Below, piece by piece: positions 6,070-9,916 of a stretch of 9,916 bases of DNA (position 1 is the stretch's first letter; each line of letters opens with the position of its first letter). Both the position numbers and the translations under genes were made by a program. The stretch comes from Veillonella sp. (GTDB lineage: Bacteria; Bacillota; Negativicutes; Veillonellales; Veillonellaceae). A model generated the notes under the pieces. It was not told the origin of the DNA and did not search any database. It saw only the letters and a program-made list of their open reading frames with translations. Location: assembly GCF_015058545.1 (NCBI RefSeq), contig NZ_SVCB01000090.1:1-9916 (forward strand). The letters run 5' to 3'.

Positions 6070-6687
6070 ATGACTCCCAATGTAGCATGGAGCGATAACC
6101 AATTAATGGCCACTGTTAACGCGGCTCAGCAAAATAATCAGACTGCGCTTAGAGCGCTATGCCTGAAATATGAAGGACTTATCCATAAGTATGCCCATGT
6201 AAGCGCCGTGCAATGTGAAGGCAATGATATGGAAAGCTTACTGTGGGAAGTGTTCATTAGGGCCGTCAAAGAATACGACATTAACGGTGATGTTCCCTTC
6301 TCCGGTTTTGTCAAAAGTCGCATAAAATACGGTCAATACAATGCCTTTCGAAAACTTCGTAAACAATGGCAACGAGAAACCTTCATCATGGATAAAACCA
6401 CCGACGGCGAAGACAGTACAATGACCTTTGAAGATATTTTGAAGCCTTCAGACAGCGCCGAAACAATTGCCTTAGGCAATACAAATAAAAAAGCCGTGAC
6501 GCGAGTCTTTAAACGACTCATGCCACAGCAACAGCAATTGCTCTACAACTATTATGTTGAGGACATTCCATTAGCTCGTATAGCTAAAAACTACGGAGTG
6601 AGCCGCCAGGCCATGCAACAACATAAAAATCGAGCCCTGGCAGCCTTAACAGTGTTTTTTAATGAAGAGCTGAATAAAAAACAATGA
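6070..6687 (+). CDS. Sigma-70-family RNA polymerase sigma factor, region 2 and region 4 only
   Basis: The 205-aa protein has the two-domain layout of small alternative sigma factors. Region 2 (about 24-100) includes LCLKYEGLIHKYAH, the ESLLWEVFIRAVKEYD helix and FSGFVKSRIKYGQYNAFRKL, which would bind the RNA polymerase clamp and the -10 element. Region 4 (about 143-195) ends in a clear helix-turn-helix, LARIAKNYGVSRQAMQQHKN (168-187), for the -35 element. An acidic linker of about 40 residues joins them. The ATG has AAGAGG 8 nt upstream (6056-6061). The leader carries five tandem repeats. The next gene is a muramidase in the same direction, 100 bp on. Small phage-type or competence-type sigma factors that switch on late or lysis genes are the closest analogy, but which genes this one controls is unknown. 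No anti-sigma factor is seen next to it. Confidence 0.88.
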   Translation: MTPNVAWSDNQLMATVNAAQQNNQTALRALCLKYEGLIHKYAHVSAVQCEGNDMESLLWEVFIRAVKEYDINGDVPFSGFVKSRIKYGQYNAFRKLRKQWQRETFIMDKTTDGEDSTMTFEDILKPSDSAETIALGNTNKKAVTRVFKRLMPQQQQLLYNYYVEDIPLARIAKNYGVSRQAMQQHKNRALAALTVFFNEELNKKQ

Positions 6688-6701
6688 GAAACAACAAATT
6701 C

Positions 6702-6741
6702 TTATGAATACCAATAAAATATTATGAATACTAACAAATAA
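6702..6741 (+). repeat. Two tandem 20-bp repeats before the muramidase gene
   Basis: TTATGAATACCAA (6702-6714) and TTATGAATACTAA (6722-6734) are spaced exactly 20 bp and continue with similar A-rich tails. An odd palindrome AGTATGATACT follows at 6757-6767. They lie between the sigma factor stop and the muramidase start, where a dedicated promoter or operator would be expected. No clear housekeeping promoter is visible there. Confidence 0.5.
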
Positions 6742-6787
6742 CAATAAAAAGATATAAGTATGATACTAAGGAGCTACAAAAGATACT

Positions 6788-7375
6788 ATGAAAATGAATC
6801 AGTTAAATAAACACTACGGAATTGATGTAAGCGAACATAACGGTATTGTTAACTGGCAAGAAGTACGTGATGCGGGGATTGAATTTGCCATCATACGACT
6901 TGGCTACGGTCGCGGTCATTTGGACAGTCAATTTTATCGCAATGTAAACGGGGCCTTGAATGCAGGCCTAAGCATCGGCGTATACTATTACTCCTACGCT
7001 CAAAACTGCAACGATGCCATCGAAGAAGCCGTGTTCGTTACTCACATATTAAACGACTGTGGCCTATTTCCAAAGCGATTAGCCATGGGCCTTTGGTACG
7101 ATATGGAAGAAGCCCCCTATTGGGACACCCAGCAAATCACCAATCGCTGCAGTGCTTTTATAAATGCAGCTTGGCAAGCCGGCTACGCCTATGCCGGCGT
7201 CTATGCTAATTTAGATTGGTGGACCAATCACATCGACGGTACTCAGCTCATGTGCCCTAAATGGTGCGCCCAGTATAATACCACCTGCGATCTGCCGTCC
7301 GCCCATATGTGGCAGTATACCGATTCATTGAGGATTGGTGAAAAGATGTTTGACGGGGATGTGTTGTGGTCGTAA
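6788..7375 (+). CDS. GH25 family muramidase (lysozyme), catalytic domain only
   Basis: GH25 enzymes cut the MurNAc-GlcNAc bond of peptidoglycan. The whole 195-aa protein is one catalytic barrel: YGIDVSEHNGIVNW (10-23) with Asp13, FAIIRLGYG (33-41), SIGVYYYSYA (62-71), the catalytic strand GLWYDMEE (101-108) with Asp105 and Glu107, then HMWQYTD (173-179) and FDGDVLW (188-194). It has no signal peptide, membrane anchor or wall-binding repeat, unlike secreted autolysins. It would stay in the cytoplasm unless a holin or cell breakage releases it, as with phage endolysins. AAGGAG (6768-6773) is 14 nt from the first ATG, an unusually wide gap, and a second ATG follows two codons later. In-frame stops exclude an earlier start. 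It follows the sigma factor gene by 100 bp and ends before an intrinsic terminator. Confidence 0.93.
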   Translation: MKMNQLNKHYGIDVSEHNGIVNWQEVRDAGIEFAIIRLGYGRGHLDSQFYRNVNGALNAGLSIGVYYYSYAQNCNDAIEEAVFVTHILNDCGLFPKRLAMGLWYDMEEAPYWDTQQITNRCSAFINAAWQAGYAYAGVYANLDWWTNHIDGTQLMCPKWCAQYNTTCDLPSAHMWQYTDSLRIGEKMFDGDVLWS

Positions 7376-7433
7376 AGTAATTCAATTGAAGTTATAGAGG
7401 CTTAATTTAAAGAATAATATTGTTTTAAAGGAG

Positions 7434-7470
7434 AACCGGCGGTGTAATACCATTGCCGGTTTTTATTTTC
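7434..7470 (+). terminator. Intrinsic terminator after the muramidase gene
   Basis: AACCGGC (7434-7440) pairs with GCCGGTT (7455-7461), with an inner GGT/ACC stem (7441-7443 and 7449-7451), followed by TTTATTTT. It closes the sigma factor-muramidase unit and separates it from the toxin locus. Confidence 0.85.
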
Positions 7471-7515
7471 CGTATTCTTTCAACTTTTCCTCGAGAACAT
7501 ATTTTCGAAATAATC

Positions 7516-7544
7516 TTTAATTATGAACAACAAAGGAGTATACT
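7516..7544 (+). promoter_or_regulatory. Candidate promoter of the holin-like toxin
   Basis: TTTAAT (7516-7521), 17 nt, TATACT (7539-7544). The -10 is good and the -35 weak. The predicted RNA start near 7551 would open with AAGAGCCGT, nearly the same as the predicted start of the opposing antisense RNA. Confidence 0.5.
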
Positions 7545-7576
7545 AATAATCAAGAGCCGTTATAGTATGACTAGGT

Positions 7577-7595
7577 CATCTCCGTTAAGGAGGTG
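7577..7595 (+). promoter_or_regulatory. Shine-Dalgarno-sequestering hairpin of the toxin mRNA
   Basis: CATCTCC (7577-7583), loop GTTAA, GGAGGTG (7589-7595) make a 7-bp stem with one G-U pair that covers the entire AGGAGG ribosome binding site of the toxin. Such cis anti-Shine-Dalgarno folds are typical of type I toxin mRNAs and keep the primary transcript silent. Confidence 0.75.
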
Positions 7596-7600
7596 AGATC

Positions 7601-7669
7601 ATGAGTGTATTCGAAGCGTTATCTTTAATGATAGCTTTTGCTACATTAGTGGTCTTGATTCTTAAATGA
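7601..7669 (+). CDS. 22-aa holin-like membrane peptide, putative type I toxin
   Basis: The peptide is MSVFEALSLMIAFATLVVLI followed by LK. It is one hydrophobic helix after a short polar head with a conserved-looking F-E-A-L-S-L-M-I-A-F pattern, which I recognise as the putative holin-like toxin style (Hol-Tox, related in form to TxpA-type toxins of Firmicutes). Such peptides insert into the cytoplasmic membrane and can depolarise it. At 22 residues it is shorter than most relatives, which add a charged tail, so it may be a minimal or truncated form. The ribosome binding site AAGGAGGTGAG is one of the strongest in the window but is folded into a hairpin. A convergent antisense RNA gene faces it. 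Its position after a cytoplasmic muramidase makes a true holin role possible, though a terminator separates them. Confidence 0.8.
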   Translation: MSVFEALSLMIAFATLVVLILK

Positions 7670-7772
7670 AAAATGACCTAAATCGCTAAAAGTAACGACT
7701 AGGCCATTTCTCATTTTACCTATTTCACTGGAGATGAGCCTAGCGTTGCTACACACTATGACGGCTCGTCTT
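7660..7772 (-). ncRNA. Convergent antisense RNA, putative antitoxin of the holin-like peptide
   Basis: From the promoter at 7779-7807 an RNA would start near 7772 and end after the shared terminator, about 110 nt. It is complementary to the 3' end of the toxin mRNA. In addition its segment CTCATCTCC (complement of 7730-7738) can pair over 9 bp, one G-U, with GGAGGTGAG at the toxin ribosome binding site, and GGCCTAGTC (complement of 7697-7705) with GACTAGGTC (7569-7577) in the toxin leader. The layout of two convergent RNAs sharing a bidirectional terminator and repeats resembles the par locus of plasmid pAD1. The existence of the RNA is predicted, not observed. Confidence 0.65.
7671..7715. 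terminator. Shared bidirectional terminator of toxin and antisense RNA
   Basis: AAATGACCTAAATCG (7671-7685) pairs with CGACTAGGCCATTT (7696-7709), about 14 bp with two G-U pairs and one bulge when read on the minus strand. It is followed by TCTCATTTT on the plus strand and by TTCATTT on the minus strand, next to the T run of the stem itself. Both convergent transcripts can end here. Confidence 0.7.
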
Positions 7773-7778
7773 ATATAT

Positions 7779-7807
7779 ATCTTAACGCATTAACATATAA
7801 GCGTCAA
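7779..7807 (-). promoter_or_regulatory. Promoter of the antisense RNA
   Basis: On the minus strand TTGACG (7802-7807), 17 nt, TAAGAT (7779-7784). A second overlapping TTGAC lies 5 bp upstream. It is stronger than the toxin promoter, as expected when the unstable antitoxin RNA must be in excess. Confidence 0.65.
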
Positions 7808-7885
7808 GTCAAGCAACTACTGACTAAGCTAAGAGATTTAACTTACTCTTTTCTGCCCTATCTCAACATTAGTAGTAGGAAATTT

Positions 7886-8674
7886 TTACCAAATATAATG
7901 TATCAATATATGGAGCCCAATCTTGATGCAAACGATTAATAGCATCATAAAGTTGACAACAATGCCGGCAACGGATTTTAACACATAGAACTTACCGCCG
8001 GGTTGGTCCCAGATATCGGATACGTTGCCGCAATTGTAACATTCCGTTATCTTCTTTTCATCATAAAAACCGGCAATGTCCTTTTTCAGATACACTAATT
8101 GCAGCATTGTAAAACAACTTACAATATAGAATTCCAGTGCATAAATTATCGGCTGAACTATGGTTGGTGGCAAGTCACGATAACCGGTCTCATAATAAAT
8201 TACCGTACCATAGCATAAAATCATCACACCTAAAAAGAACCAACGCATTTTGATAAATGTATCCCAATATGTCTGTATGGAATCTCTTATTACTGTTAAG
8301 ATACCAAGCCATAAAAGTGCAACTATTAAGATTGGCAGTGAATAGTAAGGCGGCGTATATAAAAACGAACCTAAAATCGGTATACTGCCCAAACAAAGTA
8401 AAATATTTACGAAAAAACGAGCTTTTTGAGTCTCGGCGCGATTACGAAACAGCATCCAAACCGTATTCAAAACCCAGGCCCCGATGACAACAATAAAAGC
8501 GTCAAACATGGGCATACCTACACCAACTACTTTATGGAATATGGCAGCCATCGGCAGCAGCAAAACAAAGAAAAATGACAGAAACATAAATATTTTTGAC
8601 TCGGACCGGTCAATAAACCGCTCTTTTAATGGCTTGTTGTCATTTAGGAAAAATAAATACTTAATACGTTCCAT
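7886..8674 (-). CDS. Uncharacterised seven-helix membrane protein with a CxxC loop
   Basis: I do not recognise a named family. The 262-aa protein has about seven hydrophobic segments (28-47, 56-76, 86-106, 112-130, 144-161, 172-196, 231-258) and short charged loops, so it is an integral cytoplasmic-membrane protein. The loop before the last helix holds ECYNCGN (211-217), one CxxC pair that could bind metal or form a disulfide, and Trp/Gly-rich WDQPGGKF (222-229). The N terminus is polar and charged before the first helix, without a cleavable signal. AGGGGG is 8 nt upstream of the ATG. It reads on the minus strand, alone, between the hairpin at 8785-8839 and the antisense RNA promoter. Its stop is about 80 bp beyond that promoter's -35 box, so run-on transcription would enter the antitoxin strand. 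Confidence 0.8.
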   Translation of the reverse strand: MERIKYLFFLNDNKPLKERFIDRSESKIFMFLSFFFVLLLPMAAIFHKVVGVGMPMFDAFIVVIGAWVLNTVWMLFRNRAETQKARFFVNILLCLGSIPILGSFLYTPPYYSLPILIVALLWLGILTVIRDSIQTYWDTFIKMRWFFLGVMILCYGTVIYYETGYRDLPPTIVQPIIYALEFYIVSCFTMLQLVYLKKDIAGFYDEKKITECYNCGNVSDIWDQPGGKFYVLKSVAGIVVNFMMLLIVCIKIGLHILIHYIW

Positions 8675-8784
8675 ACTTTCTACCCCCTACTTTACCTCAC
8701 TCAAAAGAATTAGTGTATCAATACTGTTACGGATTTTGAGGATTCACGTCGCAGTGCCATGAGCGACTTTTGAGCATATAAAAT

Positions 8785-8839
8785 CACCCCTACATCCGGG
8801 TACATCGTTAATATAACATAGTACCCGGACATAGGGGTG
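8785..8839 (-). terminator. Long hairpin terminator after the broken coiled-coil gene
   Basis: The arms 8785-8803 and 8821-8839 match at 17 of 19 positions around a 17-nt AT-rich loop, with CACCCCTA and CCGGGTAC as the cores. On the minus strand the stem is followed by ATTTTATAT. It lies 21 bp after the stop at 8860. Its length is unusual for a plain terminator, and it might be a dispersed repeat used as one. Confidence 0.65.
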
Positions 8840-8859
8840 GCGGAGTGAAATAAAGTTTA

Positions 8860-9821
8860 CTATTTACTAATCATTTTTACCGGTTGATTAAACCCATCAA
8901 GCATAGACTTTGTTTGATTATAAATCAGTTGTGAAGCAAACTCTACTTGCCCTTTATTATTAACAATATTAGTATTTAAAACTGTGCTAATAGCTTTTGC
9001 TAAAGCGACCACTACACTTAACAGCTCTAACGTCTCTTTTGAATAGGTATTAGGATCTAAGCCTTCGCGTTCTATGGCAGCGCGCATATTTTTTACTCGA
9101 GGCCAGAATTTAGAGTTCAATTGTCCCAATAGTTTGCAAAATAAATCAGCTTGCGCTGCAATTGCTGTACAGTTGCTAGCTTTTACTTGAAGTTGTTCTA
9201 TTTTTTTGGTGGTTATTTTTCATATTGCAATGCATTACACTCTTTTGTACGGGCCTTTGTTTCAGCAATTTTTCCGGCAATCGCCAAGCAAGGTCCTAAG
9301 AATGCGCCACCTATTAATGTTGCTGTACTGGTTAATAATCCACCGGCCGCAACAGCTGAAGTAGGCATGACTATTAATCCACTACCTACAGTAGCTGCTC
9401 CACCGGCTCCGGCAATGGAAGTTGCAGAAAATGTTGTTACTGCACTATATGCACCAAAAGCAGTTAAGGCCCCGCCTACAGTACCTTTTGCCAGAGCAGT
9501 CGCATTATCAATTAATGAAATATCGTGTTCAATAGCACCTATCATTTCGTCAACTGTATTCATATTTTCAAAACCTTTCAGCTCCTTTAATTGAACACGT
9601 TGAATCAAACTAAATGCTTGAACAAATTGTCTGAGTGAATTGTCATAAATTTGTTGTTTCATTCGCCCCAATTCTTGTAAGCTGTTTTCAGCTCGCTCTA
9701 CCTTCATTTGTAACTTTTCATGAGCAATTCTATTGGCTTCATCAGTTCTTTTAATAATTTCATCTGCAGCTTTATGCGTAACTGCTGCCAGTTTTCCGGT
9801 TCTATAATTTATTTTGGGGCG
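8860..9821 (-). pseudogene. Broken gene for a coiled-coil and glycine-rich helical protein
   Basis: Two minus-strand frames read as one protein. The first is open from 9821 to a TAA at 9213 (202 codons). The second is open from 9219 to 8860 (119 codons) and is entered exactly by a -1 shift at the A run 9216-9220. The joined product of about 320 residues has a charged coiled-coil N-terminal part, a long Gly/Ala/Thr/Ser-rich hydrophobic middle (GTVGGALTAFGAYSAV and AVAAGGLLTS are parts of it) and a helical C-terminal part with a TYSKETLELL-VVALAKAI stretch. I recall this plan from a widespread family of uncharacterised bacterial proteins, sometimes labelled chemotaxis protein by mistake. The downstream frame has no ATG or ribosome binding site at its head (first candidate TTG at 9129), and the upstream frame has no credible start before a stop at 9822-9824. 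The gene therefore looks both 5'-truncated and frameshifted. An internal ATG at 9707 has no good Shine-Dalgarno. Confidence 0.65.
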
Positions 9822-9869
9822 CTAAAGAGAAACGCTAGTTGCGTGTCCTCTTGGCGCCTACTTTTTTTT
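9818..9869 (+). terminator. Strong plus-strand intrinsic terminator
   Basis: GGCGCTAA (9818-9825) pairs with TTGGCGCC (9851-9858) with one G-U pair. An inner ACGC/GCGT stem (9832-9835 and 9841-9844) caps it, and eight T follow (9862-9869). No plus-strand gene ends before it in this window, so it seems to have been brought here by a rearrangement, or it ends an RNA that I cannot see. On the minus strand the same hairpin lies just upstream of the broken gene. Confidence 0.65.
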
Positions 9870-9916
9870 GCACAAAAAAAGATATATTGAATAAAATCCG
9901 ATACAATAAAGGTGCT

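Larger units (their letters stand above)
7554..7767. repeat. Imperfect inverted repeat flanking the toxin gene
   Basis: The left arm 7554-7583 and the reverse complement of 7730-7767 share GAGCCGT, then ATAGT, then CTAGG and TCATCTCC, in the same order. About 27 of 30 left-arm bases are matched once an 8-nt insertion in the right arm is allowed. The toxin mRNA and the opposing RNA would therefore start with nearly the same leader. Direct copies also occur: GACTAGGTCATCTC (7569-7582) with GACTAGGCCATTTCTC (7697-7712), and GGAGGTGAG (7589-7597) with GGAGATGAG (7730-7738). Confidence 0.8.

Noticed and set aside
7646..7714. 22-codon open frame on the antisense RNA at the position matching the toxin start
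   Set aside because: Its leader resembles that of the toxin, but the ribosome binding site is poor, the peptide is polar, and the frame crosses the terminator and the toxin gene. It is probably a by-product of the complementary strand.
7859..7885. Terminator for the membrane protein gene
   Set aside because: Only weak 5-bp stems with poor U tracts are visible between its stop and the antisense promoter.
9151..9594. 147-codon plus-strand open frame rich in Pro, Ala and Val
   Set aside because: It mirrors the Gly/Ala-rich segment of the broken minus-strand gene and has no ribosome binding site.

Overview
The window looks like chromosomal DNA of a low-GC member of the Firmicutes, most likely a Negativicute of the Veillonella type. 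This is inferred from the gene style, the strong AGGAGG ribosome binding sites, the FMN riboswitch with intrinsic terminator, and the holin-like type I toxin family. The genus is an inference, not something the sequence proves.

Layout. At the extreme left (1-137) is what looks like the left end of an IS200/IS605-type insertion sequence. Its transposase starts at the window edge and reads out to the left, and its leader can hide its own ribosome binding site. It lies just beyond the terminator of a complete riboflavin operon on the minus strand (202-4267). From its promoter leftwards this runs: FMN riboswitch, attenuating terminator, ribD, ribE, ribBA, ribH, terminator. Together these encode every committed enzyme from GTP and ribulose-5-phosphate to riboflavin. 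Upstream of the operon on the same strand is an unrecognised 354-aa protein (4314-5378) with an internal duplicated motif.

The centre and right are accessory in character. A gene-poor stretch (5379-6069) holds operator-like repeats, a possible decayed P-loop gene fragment, a good sigma-A type promoter and five copies of a 22-23 bp tandem repeat in the leader of a sigma-70-family factor (6070-6687). Next comes a stand-alone GH25 muramidase without signal peptide (6788-7375) and its terminator. Then comes a 22-aa holin-like membrane peptide (7601-7669) that I read as a type I toxin-antitoxin locus. It has a hidden Shine-Dalgarno, a convergent antisense RNA with its own promoter, a shared bidirectional terminator and a striking set of inverted and direct repeats. 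Sigma factor, muramidase and holin-like peptide together look like a lysis or release module, or the remains of one.

On the minus strand at the right are a seven-helix membrane protein (7886-8674), a long hairpin terminator, and a gene for a coiled-coil plus glycine-rich protein (8860-9821). That gene has lost its start and is split by a -1 frameshift at an A run. Where its 5' end should be lies a strong plus-strand terminator.

The most interesting items are the toxin-antitoxin locus with its duplicated, inverted leader, and the repeat-led sigma factor next to an unexported muramidase.
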